From Phanerochaete sordida (Eukaryota; Basidiomycota; Agaricomycetes; Polyporales; Phanerochaetaceae), in the NCBI GenBank assembly GCA_019973155.2, contig BPQB01000043.1, positions 217,959 to 281,958 of the forward strand: DNA of 64,000 nt, read 5' to 3'. Made by a program: the position numbers and the translations under genes. This document shows, piece after piece, positions 1-11,614 of the stretch; positions within the stretch are counted from its first letter, which is position 1; the number at the start of each line of letters is the position of its first letter. The notes beneath the pieces were generated by a model, which was not told the DNA's origin, made no database searches, and was given only the letters and a program-made list of their open reading frames with translations.

Positions 1-1781
1 CGGACGACCTCGACGTGTATTCAATAGCGTTGGCGGAGTCTAGCCTACTGGCGGCGTGGCACTACCAGCGAACGTTCCCGGAAGGGGGCCCTATGCGTTC
101 TAGGATTATTCACAACATCTTTAGATGGTGTCTGACACGTATGCAGTTCGTCTTCTCTTCTTCGAGCCCTCACTTAGCTGATCGCAATCTCACAGCTAAA
201 CCGCGCGCGAAACCGCTGGTGAAGTTACTGGCATTCCCGTTGTCTCGCTACGAGCAATCCCTTCTCGAAGATTATGCTCTAAGCCCGCCGTTAGATCTTC
301 CTATACCCTCGATTCCTGCACTTCAGGATCTTGCGTGTACTCGTCTGATCCAAGGTGGCGAGCTAGCTGCCGCTGTCAAGCTCGACAGGAGATTCGCCAT
401 CACTCCCATAAGAGGCACCTTCACGAATAAACTCAACGATCATGCCCGCAAGATTGCTGCTGACAGGAAGCAAATTATCGACGAGATTATGGCCGTCATG
501 CCGGTGGCGGAACGCATGCTCCTGGAAGCCGAGCTAGAACAAATGGGCCAGGAAGGCGACAACGCCTCCAAAACGCCTGATACGCGTTCTCCTAGAGTCA
601 ACGGCGACGCCAAGCGTGGCCCTCGCAGGATGGTCGTCGACCCGCCTATTTTACCCATCCCTCAACGCTCCGGTGCCCCGCGGTTCGGTGGACCGGTCCC
701 CGCCAACGCGTCGAGCTCCTTTGCAGCGATACGACAGATGTATGAAGCGATCTCCGCAGGTAAACCACTCCCCCATCAGGGGGGTTCGCCCAAGCCACTA
801 GCTCAGGAAGACACCGATCCTATTATCGAGTCTCAGGATGCTCCTTCTACTGGAGTTAAGCCAGGAGAATCCGGCGAGACTGCTACATCTATCTCTGCCC
901 GCAAGTCCTCGTCCAAATCGCCCAACCGCGCCGCAAATTCCACACCGACCTCTGCCCCTCCCCGCCAAAGCTCACTGTTCGCATCAAAAGGCAGTGCCAA
1001 CCGCGCGCCGAATGCATTCTTCACGCCCACATCCGCAGCCGGCCCATCTGTCGGCTCGAAGCGCCCTCGTCCAGAGGAACACTCTCCAAGGCGGTCAACT
1101 ACGCATCCCGCCAAGTCCTCCACAGCTCCCGCTCTCGCTCCCACTGCAGAAGAACCAGAGGAAGACGGTGACGTCGATATGCAGGAGATCCCGCCGGAAG
1201 CTGAGCACGGGGAAGACATCTCCGCGGAACCACCTCTGGGTCAGAAGTCTCGCGCAGGCTACACCACCTCCGTGTTCTCCGCTGGAGAAGACATCGACAT
1301 GGACCTGCGAGCACGGGGTTCGGCAAGCTACAAGAGCTCCTCAGCCTCTGCTACGCCTGCGCCGCCCGGTGCCTTTGCCGCCGAGGCCGAGGAAGCAGAC
1401 GAGCCGGAGCCTTCCACGCCGCCGCGTGCCCAGCCCAGCCCCCCTCCTGCGTCGCGCATCCCGGCGCGCAGGCAGCCGACGCGCGTCTCGCGTGCACAGA
1501 GCTCGGCCGCGGATCTCGCGCGCAGCGTGCCGGGCGCGTTCGTGGACGAGGAGGAGGACACAGTGCCGCCACTGCCTTCGACGCGCCCGCCGCGGAGGCG
1601 TGCGTCGCGCGCGGTAGACGAGACCCCGAGGACCACCAGGCGGTCGTCCAGGCTCGCGATGTCCGCGTCAGAGCGCGGATCCTCGTCACCCGAGCCCGAG
1701 CCCGCGCCTGCAAAGACGAAGAGGAGCTCGGCAAGGACGCCAGCGACGCCCTCGAAGAGCAGGGCGCGCAAGCAGCGGTGA
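1..1781 (+). CDS. ELYS-like domain nucleoporin/chromatin protein, 5' partial
   Basis: The reading frame is open from the first bases of the window (codons start at base 3), so the 5' end lies outside; it ends at a TGA at 1779-1781. The first ~140 residues look like the C-terminal helical part of the ELYS-like domain: an AESSLLAAWHYQRTFPE segment, then YALSPP, then LACTRLIQGGELAAAVKLDR, which resembles the repeat of vertebrate ELYS and fungal ELYS-domain proteins that help assemble nuclear pores on chromatin. The following ~400 residues are disordered, rich in Ser, Pro, Ala, Glu and basic clusters (SKRPRPEEHSPRR, RRSSRLAMSASE, and a basic SKSRARKQR end), as expected for a nuclear, DNA-contacting tail. 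The family assignment rests on motif resemblance. The tail alone would not be diagnostic. Confidence 0.75.
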   Translation, partial: DDLDVYSIALAESSLLAAWHYQRTFPEGGPMRSRIIHNIFRWCLTRMQFVFSSSSPHLADRNLTAKPRAKPLVKLLAFPLSRYEQSLLEDYALSPPLDLPIPSIPALQDLACTRLIQGGELAAAVKLDRRFAITPIRGTFTNKLNDHARKIAADRKQIIDEIMAVMPVAERMLLEAELEQMGQEGDNASKTPDTRSPRVNGDAKRGPRRMVVDPPILPIPQRSGAPRFGGPVPANASSSFAAIRQMYEAISAGKPLPHQGGSPKPLAQEDTDPIIESQDAPSTGVKPGESGETATSISARKSSSKSPNRAANSTPTSAPPRQSSLFASKGSANRAPNAFFTPTSAAGPSVGSKRPRPEEHSPRRSTTHPAKSSTAPALAPTAEEPEEDGDVDMQEIPPEAEHGEDISAEPPLGQKSRAGYTTSVFSAGEDIDMDLRARGSASYKSSSASATPAPPGAFAAEAEEADEPEPSTPPRAQPSPPPASRIPARRQPTRVSRAQSSAADLARSVPGAFVDEEEDTVPPLPSTRPPRRRASRAVDETPRTTRRSSRLAMSASERGSSSPEPEPAPAKTKRSSARTPATPSKSRARKQR

Positions 1782-1974
1782 CGAACGCTACCGCCTTCGC
1801 CTGTATATCCCATCTAAGCAGTATTTACCCGCCGAGCACTCTTAATTGAACTTTTCGGACTCTGCCCCTTGAGCCATCAGCAAGAGAGCAACTGAGCATA
1901 TAGACTCTCCCAGCGTCTCCTATAAAGAAGTTTCAATAGAGCGCTAATGCATCGTAACGTCTACCACCCTTGTC

Positions 1975-2910
1975 ATGGACAGCTTACCGGTCGAGACTTG
2001 TACTCATATCTTTCTCTTGGCCTGTACAGATGGTGGAGCCACTGGATGCGCGCTGTCACAGACATGCCGGTACTTTCGTGCCGCAGTCCTGCCGGTGCAG
2101 CTGCATAGCGTCGCGCTTATCGGCGGCGACAAGTGTCGAACTCTTTTGGACGTCCTCGAGAACCGACTGCCCGAACACCGCCGCGTCGAGCACCTCTTCA
2201 TCTCACAGCAGGACGGCAACCCCGTCTCGTTCGATGCAGTCGTGCAGGAGCGCCTCCTCACGCTGGTCGCGCCGACGCTACGCACCTTCACGAGCACGCT
2301 CCCGCAGAAGATCCTCCTCCTCGACCGCAGCAGCGTGCTCGCGCACGCAATGCCCATGCTCGAGGAGCTCACGATGCACGGCTACCTCGTCACAGACATG
2401 CAATGCGCCCCCGGCGTGCGCCTGCACGCGCTCCCCGCGCTGCGCCGCCTGCACCTCCTCTCCGCGGCCAACGCCGCGCTCGTGCTCGTGCCGCACGCGC
2501 CGCGCCTCGCCGCGCTCCGCATCTCCGGCGCATGGAGCTTCGCGGACGCGCTCGCCGCCGCGCTCCTGCGCTGCGTGCAAGGCGACTCCGCCGCGTCGCC
2601 TGCGCCCGACGCGCCGCGCGCCGCGCTCCGCCTCCCGCCGACGCTCGCGCGCGTCGTGCTCGCGCCCGACTGGACCGTCGCGCGTGCGTACTACGGCTCG
2701 CACCGCGAGACTGCGGGCATGTACCGCCGCCTGCAGGCCGCGGACCGGCGCGGCGTGCTCACGCTCCTCGAGCCGCCGCGCGCCCCCGGGGACGCGCGCG
2801 GCGAGTGGGAGGAGCGCATCGGCGGCGGCGACGGGTGCTGGGGCGGCGCGCGGGCGCAGGGTGTGGCGCAGCACGCCGGCAGGGCGCGCCGGAGGCCTGT
2901 GGAGGTTTGA
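1975..2910 (+). CDS. F-box-like / LRR-like protein
   Basis: Single-exon gene of 311 residues starting at ATG 1975. The N-terminus MDSLPVETCTHIFLLACTDGG and the following LSQTCRYFRAAVLPVQLHSVAL have the spacing of a degenerate F-box (LPxE-x2-IF-x3-CxxxxLSxxCxxFR), the pattern of the large basidiomycete F-box-like family. Residues ~120-210 repeat leucine-rich segments (LHALPALRRLHLLSAANAALVLV and similar) suggesting a short LRR-like region. Such proteins usually act as substrate receptors of SCF ubiquitin ligases, but no substrate can be inferred. The second half is extremely GC-rich with strong GC3, which creates long open frames on all strands; the chosen frame is the only one with an F-box-like start and a TGA just after the LRR-like part. 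Confidence 0.7.
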   Translation: MDSLPVETCTHIFLLACTDGGATGCALSQTCRYFRAAVLPVQLHSVALIGGDKCRTLLDVLENRLPEHRRVEHLFISQQDGNPVSFDAVVQERLLTLVAPTLRTFTSTLPQKILLLDRSSVLAHAMPMLEELTMHGYLVTDMQCAPGVRLHALPALRRLHLLSAANAALVLVPHAPRLAALRISGAWSFADALAAALLRCVQGDSAASPAPDAPRAALRLPPTLARVVLAPDWTVARAYYGSHRETAGMYRRLQAADRRGVLTLLEPPRAPGDARGEWEERIGGGDGCWGGARAQGVAQHAGRARRRPVEV

Positions 2911-5750
2911 TGGTGGAGGCTCTGGCGGGTGCGTGCCTGGGTGGCCCGGAGCGCATTTGGGACAGGGTTTGCGTGCATGTGCTCGCTGTGGCTCGTGCTG
3001 TGGTCATTGGATGCCATTCCATGGCTCGGCGACGGTCGACAGGTCCATCTTTCGCACAAACTACAGCGGAGAATCCTCCTCTAGCCGACGCTGCCATTAA
3101 GATTCCGCGTCTCTTACGCCCGTCGTACCTGGTGCATGCTTACCACCTTCTTCTCCTCAAATGTGCGTGTATAGCTCTCAAAATATTTGTGTATATCAGA
3201 ATAAGTAGCACGGTACGGCCAGCATGTGCTATGATAAACCAGATTTCCGAAGGCCTGTCACAGAGAGCGTGTCGAGGATGGCATTGGCGTCATTGCATAA
3301 CGTGATATCTGTGCCAGCAGCGCACCGCACGAGTCTTCCGCGATAACTCACAGCGGCAAGGCACAGCGGTGACGGACGCGCACGTGCGCGCGGTCACACT
3401 GGCAAAACGCGCGCGAAGCCGCCCCAGACCGCCGGTCGATGTCGTACTGCGAACCTTCAAGCACCCACGCCCGCGGTCCGCCGCCCTCGCGCCCCGACCG
3501 CCCTGACCGGCCGTAGCGCATAGCTGCGCGCGCCGCCGTACGACCCCGCACGCCCAGCGCGCGAGCGCGCGGCTGCGGAGAAGATTGCAGAACCCAGCCC
3601 ACCCTGAGGCCAGGTACGCCCGCGCCACCCGTGTTTCGCCTGCTGATCCTCGCCCGGAGCGGCAACGCAGCTGCTGGACGCGGCGCGCGCGCCAGCGGCA
3701 CCCGCAGGGCCTGCGGGGCGCGGAGATGCAGCGACGCGTGCCTGGGGCTCGCATGCGTCTGCGGATCCCGCCACGGCGCACCCGCGCGTGTGCTGGGCTC
3801 TGGCCCGGCGCGCGCGCGCGATTGCCAGGGCGGGCGCCGTCGGTTCGCTGCTCGCAGAGACAATAGGCGGTATGAAGGGCGCGAAGCTGCGAAGCGGCGT
3901 GCGGCCTTCGCTGCCTGCGCGGGCGGGCGGCTGCGCGTGTCCGGTCAGATCTCGCACGCCACATCGTATGCAGCGCAGACGCGTCGGTCCCGGGTGCTGA
4001 TCCGCGGACGCGCTTGGCTGGGCGGGTGCGCGATGGGGGCGTGCGTGTTGTGTCGGACCGCTGGTTCGTGCGGGCTGCAGAGTCGCGGCCGGACCTGAAC
4101 GTAGCTTCAGAGTTGTGTGCAGACGGTGGGGCGTCGAAGGCAGCGCGCGCTGCCTCCTGTGGAGATGTCATGAGGACCGCTGAAGAAGCCAGAAGCTTGA
4201 GCTCGAAGAAGGATTCCTCAGGTGAGTTACAATCTTGAGCCTCGTTGACTGTTCGAACCCAAAGCTCAGTAACAAAGCTATTATCTCCCGGCGCGATGTC
4301 CAACTCTACACACTATCGATGAGCTCGTGGCGACGCTTGGGCGGCACGTTCTTCAGAGAGCTCCATGCGCACCCGGAAGTTACAGCAGAGACTTCAAACA
4401 GGCTCAAAGTTCGTTCAGTTGAGTGGCAAAATTTTGAGAACGGTGTCGGAGCGATTGCACTACAGGACCTGATACCACGCGCACGCGGGCAGCTCGGACG
4501 AGTGCAGGGATCGTATTTCCGACCAATAGTGTACTTGAGACACGAGGCCAGCTTTGCGAGCTGGGATTCAAGTGCGCACGCTTGTGGGCAGGCTCTATTG
4601 TCTAGCTGATCCGGCATTCCCAAATTTCGACACGGGTGCGAGGTCTTGCTGGACAGTGGTGTTCCCCACTTTGTGTCCGTGATTCGACGTACGACTGTAA
4701 TTAATTAGGAGGAGATTCCGCCGACATATTCTTGATTGCGCCGACAGCCACGTACCGAGATGTCTGGTTGTAGCGCTGGTGACATATGTCGAGCGGAGTG
4801 GAATTGCAAACAAGCAGCCCGCTGCGGATGCATTTTGGGTTGTTTATTACGCTCGGAGCGGGCAATTGCAAGTGAGTCAGGATCCGACGGACGGGTCTCC
4901 TGGGCTACGCGACTCTTCACTCGTCCGTCACGGCGTGAAAGGGCATGGAGCTGCCTTTTTGAGCTAGCGGTTCATTTCGGGTCGGTTGGGGCGCAGCGGA
5001 GGTGAGAGCCAAGGACGGCGGGGGCTCCGAGGGAGGCGAAAAGGTTCCTCCGCGGTGGGAAATTGACCGACGGCGTCGGTGAGCATGACGCGACGCGAGC
5101 GCGGAGCTCGCTGCGACAGGGCGGCCGGACGAACGCCTGTCGCCGCACTTTTGTCTTTTCGCCGCATCCGTCGACGCCGCACGTTTCATATACCTTCTTT
5201 TGTTGCGCTCGCCGCGATGTCGAAGACGGCGAGGCCTCTTTGCTTGTTTGCGCGTGCTTCGGCGGGCGTGGGAACGACGACACCTGCCAAACGGAGGCCG
5301 CGCGTGGGCCGCTGCCGAGTCTGGCAGCGTGGGCGGCACCTGCTGCGTACGCTTCGCGGACAACCGCGACCTGGGTGAGCCCGCCGTCTTCTGTCTGCAC
5401 GGCACAGCACCGTCTCAACAGCTGTCCTAGCACGCACTGAATGGCCCACATGCACCGCAGGACCCTAGCCAGGGCCCGGCCTGCGGTGTTCGCGCTTGCG
5501 CGACATGGCGGACCAACGCCGGGCAACTTGCGTTGCTGTCATGGCTGACTGCCGTCGAGATTGGCTTGAGTTCGGAGCGACATCTCAGATCGCTCCGCGA
5601 TTCCAGGCGCCGTCACGCGAAGCAGGCCTGCCGGGTCTCCCTGCCGCTTCCTGCGCCTCGCGAGCCTCTTCCTTGGGCCTGAGACCGACATATGACGCCC
5701 ACGGGCCCACTCCCAATCGCCCTCCTCTCGCGGGATATGCCGCCCGGCCA
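2911..5750. other. Intergenic region, no supported gene
   Basis: About 2.8 kb between the F-box-like gene and the terpene synthase promoter. It is GC-rich (especially 3350-4100) and filled with long arginine/alanine-rich open frames on both strands, for example a 337-codon frame on the minus strand at 3290-4303. None shows a recognisable domain or a codon pattern different from its antisense shadow. No tRNA, transposon protein or terminal repeats were seen. Confidence 0.5.
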
Positions 5751-5752
5751 GC

Positions 5753-5758
5753 TATAAA
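5753..5758 (+). promoter_or_regulatory. TATA box of the terpene synthase gene
   Basis: The hexamer TATAAA lies 148 bp upstream of ATG 5901 and is followed by a C/T-rich leader (5761-5900) typical of fungal core promoters. Confidence 0.6.
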
Positions 5759-5900
5759 GTCTGCCTCGCCTCCGCCTAGTCTCGCCAGGTTCTCCTCGTC
5801 TTCACTTCAAGGACCCTCCAGGGCTCGGTTTCTCTCCTCCTCGCTTTGTCACTTCTGTTGTACCTCTCCCCTCCCCTCCTCTCGAGACGCGAACCCCACC

Positions 5901-7192
5901 ATGCAGACGCAGCAAACCTCGGCCGCCGTTGCCCCGGCACCCCGCAAGATCGTCATCCCCGACCTCGTCTCCCACTGCACCTTCCCGCTCCGGAACAACC
6001 GCCACCGCAAGCAGGCGACCGTCGAGTGCAAGCAGTGGCTCTTCAAGGGCGGAAACCTCTCCCAGAAGAAGCGCGACGCGTTCCACGGCCTCAAGGCCGG
6101 CCTCCTCACCAGCATGTGCTATGCCAACGCCGCCTTCCCCCAGCTCCGTGTCTGCTGCGACTTCATGAACTGGCTCTTCCACATGGACAACATCTCCGAC
6201 GACATGGACGACCGCGGCACCATGAGCACCGGTGTGGACGTCATGAACGCGTTCTGGCTCTACGACAACTACCGCCCGGCCACCCGCGTCGGTAAAATGG
6301 CCAAAGAGTGCGTGTTTCATGCATGCTTCTCTCAGGATAGAGCACATGTGCTCACCGTCCTTCCAGCTTCTGGAAACGCGCGGCCGTCACCGCGAGCCCA
6401 GGGACGCAGCAGCGTTTCCGCGAGACCATGGACTTTTTCTTCCAGGCCGTCACGCAACAGGCCCAGGATCGTGAGGCTGGTATCGTTCCCGACCTCGAGT
6501 CTTATATCGCGCTTAGGCGAGACACGAGGTACGCGTCCGTTCTCATGCTTATGATGCTCCCGGTCATTAACTAGCCACTCCGTAGCGGCTGCAAGCCATG
6601 CTGGGCCCTCATCGAGTACGCGTATAACCTCCATATCCCGGATGAAGTCATGGATCACCCCTCTATCCTCGCTCTCGGCGAGGCGGCCAATGATTTGGTG
6701 ACCTGGTCTAACGTAAGGAGTTTCCCACGGAACACCGAATCGCATCTCACCACCCTGTTTGCCGCCGCAGGACATCTTCTCGTACAACGTGGAGCAATCC
6801 AAAGGTGCCTTTCGCGTCCCTGATTGACGTCTTGACGCCTCAGTACTCATGGCCACTTTTCTACAGGCGATACGCACAACATGATTGTTGTGGTGATGCA
6901 GCAGGAGGGGCTTGATCTCCAGTCGGCGGTGGACTTTGTCGGCGATCTCTGCCAGCAGTCCATTGACCGTTTCGTTCATGAGCGGGAGAACCTTCCTTCA
7001 TGGGGCCCGGAGATTGATAGAGACGTGAGCATCTACGTCGATGGTCTGCGGGACTGGATCGTTGGCAGTCTCCACTGGTCCTTTGAGTCCGAGCGGTACT
7101 TTGCGAAGGCTGGCCTAGAAGTCAAGAAGAACAGGAATGTCAATCTTCTTCCTCTTCGGCCTTCAGCTCCGCAGCCGTCTATGGAGATATGA
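5901..7192 (+). CDS. Class I terpene synthase (sesquiterpene cyclase type)
   Basis: Five exons: 5901-6307, 6367-6528, 6586-6712, 6771-6804, 6867-7192, giving 351 residues, the usual length of basidiomycete alpha-muurolene/germacradienol-type cyclases. The aspartate-rich metal site reads HMDNISDDMDD (D96 to D104), and the NSE/DTE metal motif is NDIFSYNVE (N232, S236, E240); both bind the Mg2+ cluster that ionises farnesyl diphosphate. The conserved SERYF near the C-terminus contains the diphosphate-sensing Arg-Tyr pair. The intron after residue 232 cuts the NSE motif between N and D, so gene prediction without splicing would lose it. The product cannot be predicted from sequence. Next downstream on the same strand is an MFS transporter; no P450 or other tailoring enzyme is visible nearby. 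Confidence 0.93.
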
Positions 7193-8269
7193 GCATCGCA
7201 GCTCATTGATCAACCATACCAGTCGATGGCGAGTATTCTTTCCTCCCAGTGTACGGCATCAGAACACCAGCTGACCACTCATGCTCCAGACGCGCACGCA
7301 CGTTGATCTCACGACTGCTCACCTCCGCACATGCCAGAAAACGGTCATCTCATGACTATACCGATGTCTTCGTTCACGCGGCCGCCCAGCCATGCAAGCC
7401 TCTCTTTCACCTCTGTACTCCTAGCCGACGCCCCCGATGCTCACTGCCGCCCTCACGCGATCCAGATGCCCATTGTATCCGCCCCGACGTTTCGTCGCCA
7501 CGTTGATACGCCCAACAAACGCCTTGCGACGCTCTGTCTCGTTCGCCCCTTCTCGATGCTCCGCACACCTATCCTATGGATATGTTTAATCACGCTCCTT
7601 TGCTCCATTTGCCCACATTTCTATCCCGACCCTCTTTTCTTGCTCAGATCTAGCATACACCCACACTCCTTTATTTGCGGCCCGTGTTCGTCTTCCTTTC
7701 TGTCTTCTCCTCTTTCGAGCTGGGCCTCCGGGACAGTACGCCACGAGCGCGCTCCCGACTGCAGGCGACCCTCGCATTTTTTCCCATCTTGTTCGGCGAC
7801 TCGGATTCGTTCAGCCGGAGTTGACTCCTTGGCATACATAGCAGTATGGTACATTCTATTGTGTAGGATACTCCCTAGATTAGCTGGACTGTGATAGACT
7901 ATTTGATACGGCCTCGCGACTGTAGTCGCGGGTGCACTACGCAGAATATTGGAGGGAGCTGGTGGTCGGCACATCGGCTCACGACGCGCATGGCTGCGCT
8001 GAAGATGCTCTGTGAGAGCGACTATACGAGATGGTCTCATGGTCGTAGCGCGGCGCTGGAGGGGTATGTGGCCGTCGCGCTTTGTGGCGTAGTGTCGCGC
8101 GACGCGGCTTGACGTCAGATCTAGGCCATGCCAGATAAGATAAGATGAAGCCGCGCAGACCCACGGACGCTGTCCACGACAAGCGCCAGCGTAACCTGTC
8201 CTCGACTTTCAACATCTCCTCCGCAGTGCCCTCCGCCCCCCGCAGAGCACCTGCCCGCCGCCCCCAGCA
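7193..8269. other. Intergenic region between terpene synthase and MFS gene
   Basis: About 1.1 kb. The stretch 7400-7720 is pyrimidine-rich on the plus strand. Short open frames exist on both strands, but none has a recognisable domain or plausible splice extension. Probably 3' UTR of the terpene synthase plus promoter of the transporter gene. Confidence 0.5.
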
Positions 8270-11200
8270 ATGAGCGGCCTGCGCACCCCCAGCCCCGCGC
8301 CGCTGCCCGGCCCGCGCACACTCCGCGGCGCGAGCCCCGGCGAGGCGTCGCCCGCGCGCACGCCCCAGCCGCCGCACGCGCAGCCGCGGCGCCCGTCCGC
8401 GCGCATGTCCTTCGCGAGCGCAATCGCACGCCGCCCGAGCTTCGTCGCGCGCTGGCGCGCGGGCACCGGCGACGAGGAGGGCGGCGCGACGCCGAAGGGC
8501 GAGCGCCCCCCGATCCCGAGTGCGCTGCAGCCGCCGCCCGAGGCGTGCGCGACGCCGCTGCCTGCGCTGTCGATGGTCGTGCTCTCTATCGTGAGTGATT
8601 TCTCTGGTATGGTTGGGGAGGGGGCGGGGGCTGACGGAAGACAGACGATGCTCGGCGAGTTCCTCTCCGCGAACGTCTCTGCGCCCTTTTTGCTGTTCAT
8701 GGTCGAGGGCTTCGGCCAGTTTGAGGACGAGGCGGAGGTCGGGAAGTGGACGGGCATCCTCGGTGCGTGCGCGCGATTCGCTATTGGGTGTATCTCGGCT
8801 GATTGCTGTGCAGTCTCGACGTTCTTCCTCACGCAGTTCCTGACGTCGCTGCTCTGGGTGCGTTCTCGCTGTGTATTTGCGCTTTGGAGGTAGACTCACC
8901 TGGCCCGCAGGCGACGGTCGCGGCAAAGCATGGCGCACGGCTCGTCATCGGCATTTCTCTCTTCGGAAGCGCGTTGACCTGCACACTCTTCGGCACAGCG
9001 ACCACCATCCAGCAGGCCATGGCGATCCGCTTGATGCAAGGCGTCTTTGCTGGGGCTATCGGCGTCGCCAGAGGCGCAGTCCCGGGCATCACTGACCAGA
9101 CCAACGAGGGCCGGGCGTACGCCATCCTGGGGTGAGATCGCAGAGGAATGTCCATGGCGCGCTGTCTCACTCCCGTCTTTAGGTTCTCCTGGGGTCTTGG
9201 TGGTGTCGCCGGCGCGATCGTTGGTGGAAGCTGTGAGTCAAACGCCTGATGGCAGGTGTATACCATCTGACCGTTCCATTCAGTCGAGAACCCCGCCAGA
9301 AAGTGGCCTGGGGTGTTCAACTCAGTTCCACTATTCGTCAAGTACCCTTATTTGCTGCCTTGCATGGTTGCTTCTGCGGTGACATTGACAGGTGCGGGTG
9401 GTTGATGTAATCGGCCGCGCAACTTGTGTGTTCACATCACGCTCTGCAAGGTTCAATTCTATGCCTCTTCCTGGGGCCAGACTGCGGCCCAAGAGAGGGG
9501 GCCATTCGGCTGCCCCCCGAGAAGACCTCTGTCTCGACGATCCCAGAGGAAGAATCCCCACCGATCTCCCCAATCGATGAAGAGGAGCCCCGCGGAATTG
9601 TGGGCACCATTGGACGCAAAGTCAGCAGAAAACTGTCTGGCATCTTCGCCTCTCGGGTCCCAGATGCAAACATCGCCGCGTCGTCTTCCCAGCCGGTCCC
9701 GCTCTCTTCCACGCCTGCCCGCAACCGCGCGTTTTCGCGGGCAAGTCGCACTGGAGGCTCGGCCTATGGCTACAACGGCTCTTATCGCGCCCGCCTCGCC
9801 AGCCGAGGGACCCTTGCTGGACTCAGTGCTCGTCGTGGGAGCAATGCCGGAGTGTCGTTGCGCGGCCGCAGGGACAGCGTGGCGAACACGATCACTGGAG
9901 AGCCCATTTCTGCATCGTTTGCGACAGGCACTGATCTCAATTTCGCCCAACGGCTCCTCATGGCGAATGAGAATACAGTAACCAATATTGCTGATCTCTG
10001 GGTGGCGGCTGCCATGAACGCTGACAACGAGGATCCCTTCGAATCGGAAGACGAGGGTCAGTACGAGGACGAGCAGGCACTCGTGGCAACGCCTGCGGAC
10101 GAGTTCGACGAAGGAGACATTTTCGGTTCCGGTCAGACTCCGCGAGGCGATCATTTCGTCCGAGGGTCGTCTGCCTCGCCCTTGGTGCGCCCCGCACTTG
10201 GCTCCCCGCACGTGTCCGCCACGCCCCAGCGCCGCGCCTCGAACGCAACAACGCGGCGACCCTCGACTGCCACCGCGCTCCAGGTGCCCATCGGCGGTGC
10301 GGACTCCGCGGCGTACACTCCGGGGCGGCGGATGTCCAACTCCGTCGCACCGATCTTCTCACATGTCGGCGTCCGCACCCCGCCCGCCGTACTCGAGGCG
10401 CAGCAGCTGCTCGCGCTCGCGGACGACGCCGAGGCCACCGCGCAGGACACGCTCGCGCCCATCATCGAGGGGTCCAGGCTCTCGCCGACCGAGGCGACTC
10501 CGGCGGCGCCTGTGCAGGAGCCTTCGTTAATGTCCCAGCTGCCGCTTCTCGTGATTTTCCAGTACGGCGTGCTGGCGCTGCACTCGACCACACATGACCA
10601 AATTTTCTATTTGTATCTTGTATCGTGAGTGCGGCCTGCCACCCTCGTCTTCATTTGCGGCGCGGAGATTAACGTGATGAACGACGATAGGAAGTACCCG
10701 TCGGGAGGGCTCAACCTGAACGCTGGCCACTTCTCCCAGCTGAGTGAGTGTTGACATTTCTGGTGCGCCGCACGTACACGTCGGTGCTAACCCAATTCAG
10801 TCGCGCTCATGTGTCTGGCGCAAATCGTGTATCAGTTCTACTTCTATCCGTACGTTCATGCCTCGTTTCGGATGCTGTAGAAGCTCGTTGTTGACGCTTT
10901 GCCTTCCATGCAGGAACATCGGGTATGGTGTCGTCTTACATGTTGTGCGCTCGGGCATGGACTGACGCCTCTGCAGACCGCCGCGGGGGCGCTTTTCGCA
11001 CCTCGCAATGTTTCGCATAGGCTCGCTTCTGTATATTCCTGCCTACCTCTCGGTCGTCCTCTACCGCGTCTTTGCAAGTGACAAAGACGACGGGAACTTG
11101 GTCCTTATGGGAGGTGCGTGCCCACCGTCTGGTCATACCACCGAGACTGGATCACTCATATGGCAACATGTTATGTTTTAGCATTGGCAATTAGCACGTA

Positions 11201-11614
11201 AGTCTCTTGTTCTGGCCCTTGTCTGTGATCCTCACGAGTCGTTTCAGGGCCATAAGGTTCTGCGGCATCACCTTCAGCTACACCGCCATCTCTGTTCTCC
11301 TGAACTATAGTAAGCTTCCACCGATGCTCCCGGAGTGCGTTCTGACTCATGGCTGTCCTAGTGAGCCCGCCGCACATTGTCGGCTTCGCCAATGGCATCG
11401 CGCAGAGCATCGTCAGCCTCGCACGTTTCTGCGGTCCGGTGCTCGGCGGCGTGGTATGTCTGACTGCTGGTATGGCTGCGCGAGCTGCTTCTTACGCCCT
11501 GGCTAGATTTGGTCCGTCAGTGTCCAGGATCACCCGTCCGGGTACCCCCTCGGATTCCTCATCTGCGCGGCTACCGTCGCTGTCGCTGTGGCACACAGTT
11601 TCTTCATCCGGTAA
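8270..11614 (+). CDS. Major facilitator superfamily transporter with large central loop
   Basis: Fifteen exons: 8270-8590, 8645-8762, 8814-8857, 8911-9131, 9183-9232, 9284-9391, 9451-10624, 10691-10743, 10801-10849, 10914-10922, 10977-11113, 11182-11197, 11248-11309, 11362-11453, 11507-11614. They join in frame to 853 residues. Six membrane helices follow a ~100-residue Pro/Arg-rich cytosolic N-terminus; the loop after helix 2 carries the motif-A-like AAKHGARLVIG. A very long Ser/Arg/acid-rich loop of roughly 350 residues (exon 7) separates the two halves, then six more helices end at FFIR. This plan matches the yeast YCR023C / plant ZIFL-like branch of MFS_1 proteins, probably in vacuolar or plasma membrane. 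Substrate unknown. Exons 10 (9 nt) and 12 (16 nt) are micro-exons needed to keep frame. Confidence 0.85.

Noticed and set aside
2133..3305. 390-codon plus-strand frame overlapping the F-box-like gene.
   Set aside because: Runs in a shifted frame over the GC-rich gene and is almost entirely Arg/Ala/Pro; the F-box-like frame is the coherent one.
4235..4300. GGTTCGAA word on the minus strand resembling a tRNA B-box.
   Set aside because: No cloverleaf could be formed with the neighbouring sequence.
3290..4303. 337-codon open frame on the minus strand.
   Set aside because: Arg/Ala-rich composition, no domain, and equally long frames exist on the other strand; a by-product of high GC.
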